Shown here: positions 1 to 7,863 of the stretch, one piece after another
Position numbering within the stretch: position 1 is the first letter of the stretch
Layout of the letters: each line of letters begins with the position of its first letter
Source of the DNA: Chloroflexota bacterium
Lineage (GTDB): Bacteria > Chloroflexota > Anaerolineae > Anaerolineales > Anaerolineaceae
Direction: 5' to 3'
DNA length: 19,680 nt
Assembly: GCA_029777225.1 (NCBI GenBank)
Contig: JAKOSR010000018.1
Location: 1 to 19,680, forward strand
Notes under the pieces: generated by a model
Databases searched by the model: none
What the model saw: the letters and a program-made list of their open reading frames with translations, nothing else
Told to the model about the DNA's origin: nothing
Made by a program: the position numbers and the translations under genes

Positions 1-1234
1 CCGAGAGGAAAAGGTTATCCACGTAACCCCGCTTCAAAAAGTAATAGGGCAATCGGTTATGTGAATGGATAACCCGGATCGAACCGAGAAAAGCGATTTT
101 CTTCCCGGATTTAATCAGCCTTAAGCCGAGGTCCAAATCCTCGGCATAATCCCGCCTGTAACCATATTCTGAAAAAAGGTCCCTGTTGATAAGACAGGCC
201 AGGTCGGAAAGTTGGGCGTTTTGACGGAGCGAAATATGATCCATCTTTTCAGGAAGTGAAAAGATGCGATCCGTTTCGTTAATCCCAAGGAAATTGTAGT
301 GATTCCAACAAATCTGACGGTAGAAGAGATCCGCATCTTCACGGGGGGTTTCCGCGCACGATACTGCCGCCACGTCATTTTTCAGCAGCACCTGTAACAT
401 CTCGTAAATCCAAAACGTACTGGGAGGAAGAGCATCCTGTACTGTGAATAGCAGGAAATCCCCTGTCGCGTTTTGCGCGCCGATATTACGCGCGTAGGAA
501 TGCGTGAAGGCTTCGGGGGCAATTCGCACAATCCGGGCACCGAAATCCTCTGCCAGGCTTAGCGTCTCATCCTGGCTGCCCGAGTCTACAACCACGATCT
601 CCACCTTCGACAAGCCTTGTTGATTTGCCAGCATTTTTAAAAGCACCAAGAAGTCCGGCCCGGCATTCTTTGTCGGGATAATGACAGAAACTGACAAATC
701 AAGGGTGGTTAGAATCTCATCGGGAAGTGTCGAAATCAGCTGCGTGACCGGTTTCTCGATGGTAATCTGTGTTTGTTTTTCGAGATTACCGTAGGCTGAA
801 CCCGGGAACATCACTTCCCGCGCCTTATGGATTGTGCGGCGGAGCCCGTATACCTTGGCATAACCACGCACAGATTGCAGTGAGATTCCACTTTTCCGGT
901 CTCTGGTAGTTGGTGCTGGACTTCTGCCAGCAGGTGTTCTACGAACACCGCTCATGGCTCCAGGCCTGGGCAAACGGCCTTCAGCCCGACCATGCAGCAG
1001 ATAATGGACGAGCGGGTTCACCCCTGATGCACGCACATCCGGATTGTTTTCCAGGTAATAACGGGTATCAAATTCTGCAGAAGGCTGGCGGCCTTCTTTC
1101 CACCCAAATTTTAGAAAATGCCGAAGTGGGTTAACGTCGCCCACTCGCACATCCGGGTACTTTATCAGGTAAAAGACGGGATCAAAGAATCCGCTCTTTG
1201 TTATCAGGCGATATTCAGACCGAAACCAGCTCAT
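1..1234 (-). CDS. Family 2 glycosyltransferase with two N-terminal FDxxYYL repeats, 3' part cut by window edge
   Basis: The frame is open from an ATG at 1234 to base 1 (411 codons, no stop), so the C-terminus lies outside the window. The ATG overlaps the TGA of the upstream glycosyltransferase by 4 bases (ATGA), which fixes the start and implies coupled translation. Residues 17-52 and 55-90 are two 36-residue repeats with the pattern FD..(F/Y)YL...PDVR....NPL.H(F/Y)L..G..EGR.P. A basic linker follows. From about residue 181 there is a GT-A domain: SVSVIIPTKNAG, VVVDSGSQDET (nucleotide-sugar binding), QDA at 266-268 where the DxD metal motif is expected, and AEDLDLGLRL near 364 (likely catalytic base region). 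HSYARNIGA resembles rhamnosyltransferases. It probably adds a sugar, perhaps rhamnose, to the glycan made by this operon; donor and acceptor are inferred from context only. Confidence 0.85.
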   Translation of the reverse strand, partial: MSWFRSEYRLITKSGFFDPVFYLIKYPDVRVGDVNPLRHFLKFGWKEGRQPSAEFDTRYYLENNPDVRASGVNPLVHYLLHGRAEGRLPRPGAMSGVRRTPAGRSPAPTTRDRKSGISLQSVRGYAKVYGLRRTIHKAREVMFPGSAYGNLEKQTQITIEKPVTQLISTLPDEILTTLDLSVSVIIPTKNAGPDFLVLLKMLANQQGLSKVEIVVVDSGSQDETLSLAEDFGARIVRIAPEAFTHSYARNIGAQNATGDFLLFTVQDALPPSTFWIYEMLQVLLKNDVAAVSCAETPREDADLFYRQICWNHYNFLGINETDRIFSLPEKMDHISLRQNAQLSDLACLINRDLFSEYGYRRDYAEDLDLGLRLIKSGKKIAFLGSIRVIHSHNRLPYYFLKRGYVDNLFLS

Positions 1235-2712
1235 CCATCCCTCCTGAGCTTTTTCGAGATTTTCCGTAAGGGACGGGTGATTTTCCAACTGGTACTGAGC
1301 GCGTAATCCACCACCTCAAGTTGAGTTTGTTCCAACGTCGCGCCAAGCTGTTTCACTTGAGCGTCAGAAGCTTCCTTCTGCGCTTTCAAAGTGGCAACCT
1401 GTGCGCCAAGCTGGTTAAGCTGCGCGTTAAGTTGGTCAAGCTGCGCGACTGAGGCTTCCTTCTGTTCCATCAGAGAAGCAACCTGGGCACTAATCTGCCT
1501 GTCCTGAGCCTCAAAGGCTTCTTTCTGCGCCTTTACAACCCCCAATTGATGCATCAATGCTGCGGATTTGTCATTCAGCTCATTAATCGTGCGTTCCTGC
1601 TTGGCACGGAATTCCTCCAACTGGATAACAATTTTCCAAAGCGAATGCAGCAGGCTGGCCCTATCCAGGCTGGAAGAGGCCGCGGTGGGCTTTATTTGTT
1701 CATAGACCGATTGCCACTCCGCGCCGTGCTCACGCATCAACCAGCGCTGCTGGACCTTGGCCTGGGCGTTCTTCACAATTTGCTGCCTGAGGTTGGCATC
1801 TCGGATGAGCAATTCTATCTTTTCAAACCACTCTTCTGGCGTTGCCGCCAGCATGCCATCGCTGCCATCCTCGATAACGTCCGAGTACGGGGAGATGCGC
1901 GAATAGACCGCGGGGATTCCCATGGCCGAATATTCCAGGTATTTTAAAGCGCTCTTGCTATGATTGAAGTCGTTGTCACATAACGGTGCGATCGCCAGGT
2001 CCGCGCGCAGATGACCCATCAGGGACACAAAGTTTTTGTAATCATAGGTCAGCACCGGTTGATAAGAAACCGCCGCGTTTTTCGCGAGCTCCCCAGGAGG
2101 TTCTATCCCATAAAAAAGAAAGCGAACAGCACCACGATATGTTTTGGTAATCCGCAAGAGCGCTTCAGAGACAAGCTGAAGGTCCGGCCGATGCGTGGTT
2201 GTGCCCATGTATAAAATGGTTAATGGCTGGTTAGGGCCACTCTTTGGCTGGCTGCGCATCTGCCACAGGCTTTCATCGAGGTAATTTGGCAGCACCCACA
2301 CGTTTGGGTTCATCTTAAGTACAGACTGCTTTAGGGCTTTAGTCGTGACAGTGATGCCATCTGCGTTGAGGATGGCGTGCAAAATGGAAGGCAATCCGCT
2401 GGCATAATACGTGGCCACCCGGTCAGGATGATCCCTGGGCAGTGACAACAAGTCATCATCCAGGTCAAGGACAACTGGTTTGTTCAGTTTTCGTGCTTCC
2501 TGGATTACATCCTGGTAGGCCTCAAAATGGTTGGCAAAGTCCCGTTGGAAAAGCACCAGATCACTCTCGCTGATGATCGCGAGGTTGGTCTGACCTTGCT
2601 TAACACCCTCCAGAACCTCGATGCCAGCATGGACAAGTGGAGAATACACCCGGTAATGCTCCAAAGCGGATATCGTTGGGCTGAAAGTGTAGAAAGCAAC
2701 TTTCTTAATCAC
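1231..2712 (-). CDS. GT4-like glycosyltransferase with C-terminal coiled coil
   Basis: About 493 residues. The N-terminal two thirds look like a GT-B fold retaining transferase: VAFYTFSP at the start, a conserved PVVLDLDDDLL near 80-90, LYMGTTTHRPD near 168-177, and the C-terminal donor-site segment KYLEYSAMGIPAVYS near 258-272. From about residue 355 to 468 the chain is a long amphipathic coiled coil rich in Ala, Gln, Leu and Glu, with QKEA repeats spaced 21 and 28 residues apart (three and four heptads). The tail DYALSTSWKITRPLR resembles a short motif often seen at the end of envelope glycosyltransferases. The frame could start at TTG 2715 or GTG 2712; GTG is preferred because GGAGG lies 7 bases upstream, against 4 for TTG. 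It lies 49 bases after rmlD and overlaps the next gene by ATGA. Acceptor and linkage are unknown. Confidence 0.85.
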   Translation of the reverse strand: MIKKVAFYTFSPTISALEHYRVYSPLVHAGIEVLEGVKQGQTNLAIISESDLVLFQRDFANHFEAYQDVIQEARKLNKPVVLDLDDDLLSLPRDHPDRVATYYASGLPSILHAILNADGITVTTKALKQSVLKMNPNVWVLPNYLDESLWQMRSQPKSGPNQPLTILYMGTTTHRPDLQLVSEALLRITKTYRGAVRFLFYGIEPPGELAKNAAVSYQPVLTYDYKNFVSLMGHLRADLAIAPLCDNDFNHSKSALKYLEYSAMGIPAVYSRISPYSDVIEDGSDGMLAATPEEWFEKIELLIRDANLRQQIVKNAQAKVQQRWLMREHGAEWQSVYEQIKPTAASSSLDRASLLHSLWKIVIQLEEFRAKQERTINELNDKSAALMHQLGVVKAQKEAFEAQDRQISAQVASLMEQKEASVAQLDQLNAQLNQLGAQVATLKAQKEASDAQVKQLGATLEQTQLEVVDYALSTSWKITRPLRKISKKLRRDG

Positions 2713-2761
2713 CAAACCACCTCCGCTGGGACGGCCAGCGCAACCACCGGGCCATGCTAAC

Positions 2762-3643
2762 CTAACCCTCCATGACTAATTTCAATTCCTGCTTCCAATC
2801 AGGCAGGCGCAAACCGAACACTTTTTCCAGTTTGTCGCTGTTTAGGACGGATACCAGCGGGCGATTCGCAGGCACAGCAAATTCCGAGCTTTTTGCCGGC
2901 AACAGCTCCCTGACAGCCTGCTCATCCTTATGCGGATCCAGTGCGATAATCTCTTTGGCCCAATCATACCGGCTGCAGGAACCCCCGCCAGTGCAGTGAT
3001 ATACGCCGGCTTTTTCAGCAAACCACCCGAGCGGGTGTTCGCCGGCCTTTGCCAACAAAAGCGCGGTTGCTTCGGCCAGTCCCCTGGCTGAAGTTGGGCT
3101 GCTAATTTGATCATCAACCACGCGTAATGTTTCCTGTTGGCGCGCCCACTGTAGCACCTTGGTCACAAAACCACCCTGGCGTGTGGAATAAACCCAGCTC
3201 GTCCGCAAAATCACTGCCGCGGCTCCGCTGGCCATTATCGCCTGGTCACCTTCCAGCTTGGTTTGGCCGTAGACATTCAGTGGGTGGGTGGGATCGGTTT
3301 CTCGGTACGCCGCGCCCTTGCTCCCATCATAGACATAATCCGTGGAAAAATGAATCAGCGGGATTCCGCGTCTGGCTGCTTCTTCAGCCAATACCCTTAC
3401 GGAATCACAGTTGACCAGCCTGGCGATGGTGGATTCACTTTCAGCTTTGTCCACATTCGTATAGGCGGCGGGATTGACAATAATATCTGGCGCGACTGTC
3501 TCAACCAATGCTCGTAAACCGTCTGGCCGGGTGAAGTCCACTTCAGGGAAATCCAAAGCCACCACTTCTCCCAATGGGGCCAGGGTCCGCCTCAACTCAA
3601 AACCAAGTTGCCCATTTCGGGCAAAGACCAGGATTTTCCTCAT
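2762..3643 (-). CDS. rfbD: dTDP-4-dehydrorhamnose reductase (RmlD)
   Basis: Last enzyme of dTDP-L-rhamnose synthesis; it reduces dTDP-4-dehydro-L-rhamnose with NAD(P)H in the cytosol. The 293-residue length is normal for the family. The N-terminal Rossmann loop reads ARNGQLGFEL (a GxxGxxG variant), followed by PDIIVNPAAYTNVDKAE, the STDYVYDG segment, and the catalytic YGQTK (YxxxK) near the middle. RTSWVY and the C-terminal NRPLVSVLNSDKL are also typical of RmlD. Its ATG overlaps the rmlA stop by 4 bases. Directly downstream, after 49 bases, comes the coiled-coil glycosyltransferase. Identification is strong because all four Rml activities lie together here. Confidence 0.96.
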   Translation of the reverse strand: MRKILVFARNGQLGFELRRTLAPLGEVVALDFPEVDFTRPDGLRALVETVAPDIIVNPAAYTNVDKAESESTIARLVNCDSVRVLAEEAARRGIPLIHFSTDYVYDGSKGAAYRETDPTHPLNVYGQTKLEGDQAIMASGAAAVILRTSWVYSTRQGGFVTKVLQWARQQETLRVVDDQISSPTSARGLAEATALLLAKAGEHPLGWFAEKAGVYHCTGGGSCSRYDWAKEIIALDPHKDEQAVRELLPAKSSEFAVPANRPLVSVLNSDKLEKVFGLRLPDWKQELKLVMEG

Positions 3644-4515
3644 TCAGCGTTTTCCTTTAACAATCGCAACAGGTACTGCCCGTACTCGTTGCTTGCCATC
3701 TCCTGCGCGCAAACCTGCAATTGATTACGGTCGATAAATCCCATACGGTAAGCAATCTCTTCCACGCAGGAAATCATCATCCCCTGCCGGTCTTCCACCG
3801 CCTGCACGAACAGCGAGGCCTGCAGGAGGCTTTCATGGGTGCCGGCATCCAGCCAGGCAACCCCTCGCCCCAACACCTTCACTTGCAGACTGCCCTCGTC
3901 GAGATAGCGTTTGTTAATATCTGTGATTTCAATTTCACCACGGGGAGAAGGTTTCAATTCCTCCGCGTAGCGCACCACTTCATTATCGTAAAAGTAAATT
4001 CCAGGGACCGCGTAATGAGAGCGGGGGTGTTTGGGTTTTTCTTCCAGGCTGATTGCTGAACCGTTTTCATCAAACTCAACCACGCCATAGCGCTCCGGGT
4101 CGCGGACTGGATAGGCAAAAACCACGGCCCCATCCCGCAGTTCCGCCGCGCTGCGCAGCACACCCGGCAGCCCGTGTCCAAAGAAGATGTTATCCCCAAG
4201 GATGAGACAGGCGCTGTCGCCCGCCAGAAATTCCTTCCCAACAATAAAAGCGTCCGCCAGTCCCCTTGGCACAGGCTGAACCGCGTATTCAAACCTCATG
4301 CCCCATTGCGATCCATCTTTGAGCAGGCGCTTGTAAAGCATCTGCTCCTCAGGCGTCGTGATAATCAGGATTTCCCGGATGCCAGCCAGCATCAGCATGG
4401 ACAGCGGGTAATAAATCATGGGTTTGTCATACACCGGCAGTAGTTGTTTGCTGATGGCCATGGTCAGCGGATACAGTCTTGTTCCCTTCCCGCCCGCGAG
4501 AATGATACCTTTCAT
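3640..4515 (-). CDS. rfbA: Glucose-1-phosphate thymidylyltransferase (RmlA)
   Basis: Joins dTTP and glucose-1-phosphate to make dTDP-glucose, the first and normally feedback-controlled step of the rhamnose pathway. The 291-residue length is standard. The nucleotide-binding loop GGKGTRLYPLT is at residues 8-18, with Lys where many homologues have Ser. SKQLLPVYDKPMIYYPLS follows, then LGDNIFFG (metal-binding Asp), EEKPKHP, and the substrate-site segment AWLDAGTHESL. Both ends overlap neighbours by ATGA (rmlB upstream, rmlD downstream), so expression is probably coupled with theirs. Confidence 0.97.
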   Translation of the reverse strand: MKGIILAGGKGTRLYPLTMAISKQLLPVYDKPMIYYPLSMLMLAGIREILIITTPEEQMLYKRLLKDGSQWGMRFEYAVQPVPRGLADAFIVGKEFLAGDSACLILGDNIFFGHGLPGVLRSAAELRDGAVVFAYPVRDPERYGVVEFDENGSAISLEEKPKHPRSHYAVPGIYFYDNEVVRYAEELKPSPRGEIEITDINKRYLDEGSLQVKVLGRGVAWLDAGTHESLLQASLFVQAVEDRQGMMISCVEEIAYRMGFIDRNQLQVCAQEMASNEYGQYLLRLLKENAE

Positions 4516-5597
4516 GCCTGCCCCTTTCTGTCCTCGTAATTACGTTTGACCCACCTGCCATAGTCCGATTGTTCCATGATTGCGCTCACCCATTCCGGGT
4601 TCTCCAGGTACCATTGCACGGTATCGGCCAGGCCAGTCTTCAGTGAATAACGGGGTGACCAGCCCAATTCAGTATGGATTTTTTCAATATTGATGTCATA
4701 GCGGCGATCATGCCCGGGCCTGTCCGCGACGTGCGTAATTAGTTTCTCATGCGGCGCGAAAACTGAGCCAGGCCTCAATTCGTCAAGGATGTCGCAAATC
4801 GTGTGGACAATTTCGATGTTTGGCGGTTGGTTATCCCCTCCAACGCAATAGGTCTCTCCCACGCGGCCTTGCGTGACCACTTTCCAGATAGCCTCGCAAT
4901 GATCGTCCACGTAAAGCCAATCGCGGATTTGCATCCCATCGCCATAGACTGGCAAAGGCCGGCCGTTCACCGCGTTCAGAATCATCAGGGGAATCAACTT
5001 TTCGGGGAATTGACGCGGCCCGTAGTTATTGGAGCAGTTGCTGATGGTCACGGGTAACCCGTAGGTGATGTTGTAGGCCCGTACAAAGTGATCGCTGGAG
5101 GCTTTGGAGGCCGCGTAAGGTGACCGCGGCTGGTAGCGGGTTTCCTCCTCAAATGGGGGCTCCGTTTTGCTCAAAGTTCCAAAAACCTCGTCCGTCGAGA
5201 CGTGATGAAAACGCGCGGTTTCCACCGGTACAAGTTTGTCCACCAGCCAGGCTTTCCGCGCGGCTTCAAGCAGCGTAAACGTGCCAATCACGTTGGTCTG
5301 CACGAACACGCCCGGGTCGAGGATGGACCGATCCACGTGCGACTCCGCCGCAAAGTGGATGACCGTATCAATCGTGTATTCCGCAAAGAGCCGGTCCACC
5401 AATGGGCGGTCAGTGATGCTGCCCTCCACAAAGGTATGCCGCTTCTCATCTGGCAATCCCTTGAGGTTTTCAAGGCTGCCTGCATAGGTGAGCGCGTCCA
5501 GGTTTACCACCCGGACATCAGGCTCAGTCCTGAGCAGGTAATGGATGAAGTTGGAACCGATAAACCCGGCCCCTCCGGTTACAAGCACATTCCTCAT
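4512..5597 (-). CDS. rfbB: dTDP-glucose 4,6-dehydratase (RmlB)
   Basis: Second step of the pathway: dTDP-glucose to dTDP-4-keto-6-deoxyglucose with bound NAD+. An upstream in-frame start at 5630 is possible, but the ATG at 5597 is chosen because it begins exactly at MRNVLVTGGAGFIGSNF and overlaps the rmlC stop by ATGA, the same junction used by the next genes. That gives 361 residues, normal for RmlB. Visible motifs are the NAD-binding GGAGFIG, HFAAESHVDRSI, the catalytic STDEVFG (Thr-Asp-Glu), the SDR pair YAASK, SNNYGPRQFPEKLIP, and DWLYVDDHC. This is an extended short-chain dehydrogenase acting in the cytosol. Confidence 0.97.
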   Translation of the reverse strand: MRNVLVTGGAGFIGSNFIHYLLRTEPDVRVVNLDALTYAGSLENLKGLPDEKRHTFVEGSITDRPLVDRLFAEYTIDTVIHFAAESHVDRSILDPGVFVQTNVIGTFTLLEAARKAWLVDKLVPVETARFHHVSTDEVFGTLSKTEPPFEEETRYQPRSPYAASKASSDHFVRAYNITYGLPVTISNCSNNYGPRQFPEKLIPLMILNAVNGRPLPVYGDGMQIRDWLYVDDHCEAIWKVVTQGRVGETYCVGGDNQPPNIEIVHTICDILDELRPGSVFAPHEKLITHVADRPGHDRRYDINIEKIHTELGWSPRYSLKTGLADTVQWYLENPEWVSAIMEQSDYGRWVKRNYEDRKGQA

Positions 5598-6181
5598 TTT
5601 TCCTCCGACTGATCCTGGTGAACATCCCAACCCATTGGGAACACTTCCGCTTCCGCTAATTTCGGCGCGTGTGCGTCCTTGGCCGAAAGAATGGGGGATT
5701 CACCCTCCACCAACGGCCAGATTACGCCAACCGTGGGGTCGTTCCACAGGATGGCGCGTTCCCATTCGGGCGCGTAGTAATCGGTGGTCTTGTAGACAAA
5801 TTCCGCCCACTCGCTGACCACGTAATACCCATGCGCGAATCCGGCAGGAACCCAGAGCTGGTGACGGTTCTCTGCTGTCAGGTAGCACCCAACCCATCTA
5901 CCAAACGTGGGTGAACCCCGGCGGATGTCCACCGCCACATCAAAGATCTCCCCCACAGCCGCCCGCACCAGTTTCCCCTGGGTTTGCCTGAGCTGGTAAT
6001 GCAATCCGCGCAAAATACCGCGCTTCGACCCTGAATGGTTATCCTGGATAAAATCCACATGCCCGCAATGGGCATCAAATTCTTTTTGCCTGAAGGTCTC
6101 CATGAAAAACCCACGGTGATCCCCGTGGACCTCAGGGATAATTTCAACCACTTCAGGAATCGATGTGGGGATAAATTGCAT
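5594..6181 (-). CDS. rfbC: dTDP-4-dehydrorhamnose 3,5-epimerase (RmlC)
   Basis: Third step of dTDP-L-rhamnose synthesis, a cupin-fold epimerase. The frame extends upstream to 6211, but the family's usual N-terminus begins MQFIPTSIPEVVEI, so the ATG at 6181 is used (195 residues). An AGGAG lies 10 bases upstream, inside the end of the ATPase gene. Motifs: HGDHRGFFMETF, DNHSGSKRGILRGLHYQ (His61 is the expected catalytic base), QLWVPAGFAHGYYV, and EFVYKTTDYYAP (Tyr130 is the likely acid). It starts two bases after the ABC ATPase stop and its own stop overlaps rmlB. Confidence 0.96.
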   Translation of the reverse strand: MQFIPTSIPEVVEIIPEVHGDHRGFFMETFRQKEFDAHCGHVDFIQDNHSGSKRGILRGLHYQLRQTQGKLVRAAVGEIFDVAVDIRRGSPTFGRWVGCYLTAENRHQLWVPAGFAHGYYVVSEWAEFVYKTTDYYAPEWERAILWNDPTVGVIWPLVEGESPILSAKDAHAPKLAEAEVFPMGWDVHQDQSEEK

Positions 6182-6182
6182 C

Positions 6183-6974
6183 TTAATGCATCTCCTGGCG
6201 ATATGCCTCAATCACCTGCCCGGGTTGCCCAACCAGTTGCAACTTGCCGTGGTCCAGCCAGGCAATCCGGTCGCACATATCCTGCAGCCGGTCCAGCGCA
6301 TGCGAAACAATCAAAACCGTGGCTCCCTGCTGCCGGAAGCCAATCATGCGATCGTTGCACTTTTTTTGGAAGGCTTCGTCCCCAACGCTAAGGATTTCAT
6401 CCACGATTAATATTTCAGGAAAATGGGCAGTGGCCACGGCAAATCCAAGCCGGGCGTACATGCCCGAGGAGTATGTGCGTATAGGTGAGTCAATGAATGG
6501 CTCCAGCTCAGCAAAACTGACGATTTCGTCAAAGACCCGGTCCATGTCCTCCCGGCTATAGCCCAACAAGGCGCCGTTCAAATACACGTTTTCACGGCCG
6601 GAGAGTTCAGGGTGAAACCCAGCCCCCAATTCCAACAGCGGGGCAATCTTCCCGTAGGTCACAATGCGGCCCAGTGTCGGCCTCAGCACCCGGGAAATAA
6701 CCTTCAACATGGTGCTCTTGCCCGCCCCGTTGTTGCCCACGATTCCGAAGACTTCGCCTTTGTGAATGGACAGGCTGACGTTATCGAGCGCCCGGAATTT
6801 CCGAAAACCCACCCGGCGTTGCAGGTAGCGAATCATGAACTCTTTTAGCGTACCAATCCGTTCCGTCGGAATGCGATACTCCACTGAAACATTCTCGAGT
6901 TGGATCATATTCTGAACAACCGGGGCGTCCTGGCTGGTAGCTTGAACGGTCTCAGACTCGATACGCATATTCAT
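6183..6974 (-). CDS. ABC-2 polysaccharide exporter ATP-binding subunit (Wzt/TagH-like)
   Basis: ATPase that would drive glycan export with the permease encoded just upstream. Motifs: Walker A GNNGAGKST, the polysaccharide-exporter hallmark LLELGAGFHPELSGRENVYLNG, signature YSSGMYARL, Walker B ILIVDEIL and H-loop SHALD. The reading frame can be extended to a TTG at 7004; ATG 6974 is chosen (263 residues), giving a 23-base overlap with the permease. ATG 6968 or an internal ATG at 6908 are alternatives, and none has a convincing ribosome site. The protein ends shortly after the ATPase core, with none of the extra C-terminal carbohydrate-binding domain that long Wzt proteins carry. The gene runs straight into rmlC. 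Confidence 0.92.
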   Translation of the reverse strand: MNMRIESETVQATSQDAPVVQNMIQLENVSVEYRIPTERIGTLKEFMIRYLQRRVGFRKFRALDNVSLSIHKGEVFGIVGNNGAGKSTMLKVISRVLRPTLGRIVTYGKIAPLLELGAGFHPELSGRENVYLNGALLGYSREDMDRVFDEIVSFAELEPFIDSPIRTYSSGMYARLGFAVATAHFPEILIVDEILSVGDEAFQKKCNDRMIGFRQQGATVLIVSHALDRLQDMCDRIAWLDHGKLQLVGQPGQVIEAYRQEMH

Positions 6975-7791
6975 CCGTCTTGGAGGTAAAGAAGAACCAG
7001 CCAAAAATCAGCATGCCCAGGGCCCACAGCAAGGCTGGCAAAATTTCGGGGCCTGTTGGGATCCGCCCCTCATAAATGGGAATGCGAAACATCTTCAGCA
7101 TCGCGTTCATGGGGTTCAGCCGGTAAATTGACAGCCATTTTTCGGGGATGATGTTTTCCGGGTAGATAACCGGGGTCAGGTACATCCACGCGAACAGCAC
7201 AATCTGGTACATCTCCGCCACATCGGGGAAATAAACCGCCAAAGAGGAAATAAACAGGCCAAAACCCAGCGCGAAGCCAGTGAGCAGCAGGATGGAAACA
7301 GGCAGGAACACGACCGTCCATGGGATGGGGGTGCGCGTAAACAACATCACCAAAATCAATGGCACAATGCTGATCAGCAGGTTGACCAGCGCCGTGCCGA
7401 TGGCCGAAACGCCAAAAATGGTGCGTGGAATGTAAATGCGCTGCAGCATGCTGCCGCCCCAAACCAGCCCGCTCATCGCAGCATTGGTCCCCTGGGAAAA
7501 GAAGTTCCAGGCAATCAGCCCGCTCAGGATGTAGACGGGGTAAGACTCGACTGTTTTGAATAACTGGGAAAACACCAGGGCGAGGATAAGCATCGTCCCG
7601 AGTGGATTGAGCATGGTCCAAGCCACGCCCAGCACTGAGCGCTTGTACCGGGTGACAATGTCCCTTCGCACCAACTGAGCCAGCAGGTAGCGGTAATTCC
7701 TTAACTCGCGGACTTCAGAAAACGCGGGGGAAATCTGTTTGGCTGAGTCGTATACAGTGCCTGAGACCGAATTCACTCCGAATTCCTTCAT
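6952..7791 (-). CDS. ABC-2 polysaccharide exporter permease (Wzm/TagG-like)
   Basis: Membrane subunit of the exporter, 279 residues. After a cytosolic N-terminus (RNYRYLLAQLVRRDIVTRYKRSVLGVAWTMLNP, typical of the TagG/RfbD permease family, shown here as key residues RYLL, RRDI, RYKRSVLG) there are about six hydrophobic segments, starting near residue 62. The conserved YLTPVIYP and the LNPMNAML segment lie before the last membrane helix. It is the first gene of the minus-strand operon. The ATG at 7791 has no clear ribosome site; an AT-rich, divergent promoter region lies immediately upstream. It overlaps the ATPase gene by about 23 bases. Confidence 0.93.
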   Translation of the reverse strand: MKEFGVNSVSGTVYDSAKQISPAFSEVRELRNYRYLLAQLVRRDIVTRYKRSVLGVAWTMLNPLGTMLILALVFSQLFKTVESYPVYILSGLIAWNFFSQGTNAAMSGLVWGGSMLQRIYIPRTIFGVSAIGTALVNLLISIVPLILVMLFTRTPIPWTVVFLPVSILLLTGFALGFGLFISSLAVYFPDVAEMYQIVLFAWMYLTPVIYPENIIPEKWLSIYRLNPMNAMLKMFRIPIYEGRIPTGPEILPALLWALGMLIFGWFFFTSKTDEYAYRV

Positions 7792-7805
7792 AATAAATAC
7801 TAACT

Positions 7806-7818
7806 TATAATATTACCA
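7806..7818. promoter_or_regulatory. Overlapping divergent -10 elements
   Basis: The short spacer between the exporter operon (start 7791) and the plus-strand glycosyltransferase is AT-rich in an otherwise GC-rich region. On the plus strand TATAAT lies at 7806-7811, suited to the glycosyltransferase at 7864. On the minus strand TGGTAATAT (7818 down to 7810) forms an extended -10 for the exporter operon, about 20 bases from its ATG. The two boxes overlap, so initiation in one direction could exclude the other. No good -35 was found for either. Confidence 0.45.
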
Positions 7819-7863
7819 TACGTCTCCTGACCTCCACCGAGGCCGACCCGGGGCTTGCAGCTG

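Noticed and set aside
910..1306. Small plus-strand open frames in the left region
   Set aside because: They lie antisense to the open glycosyltransferase frame that runs off the window edge, whose repeats and GT-A motifs are clear.
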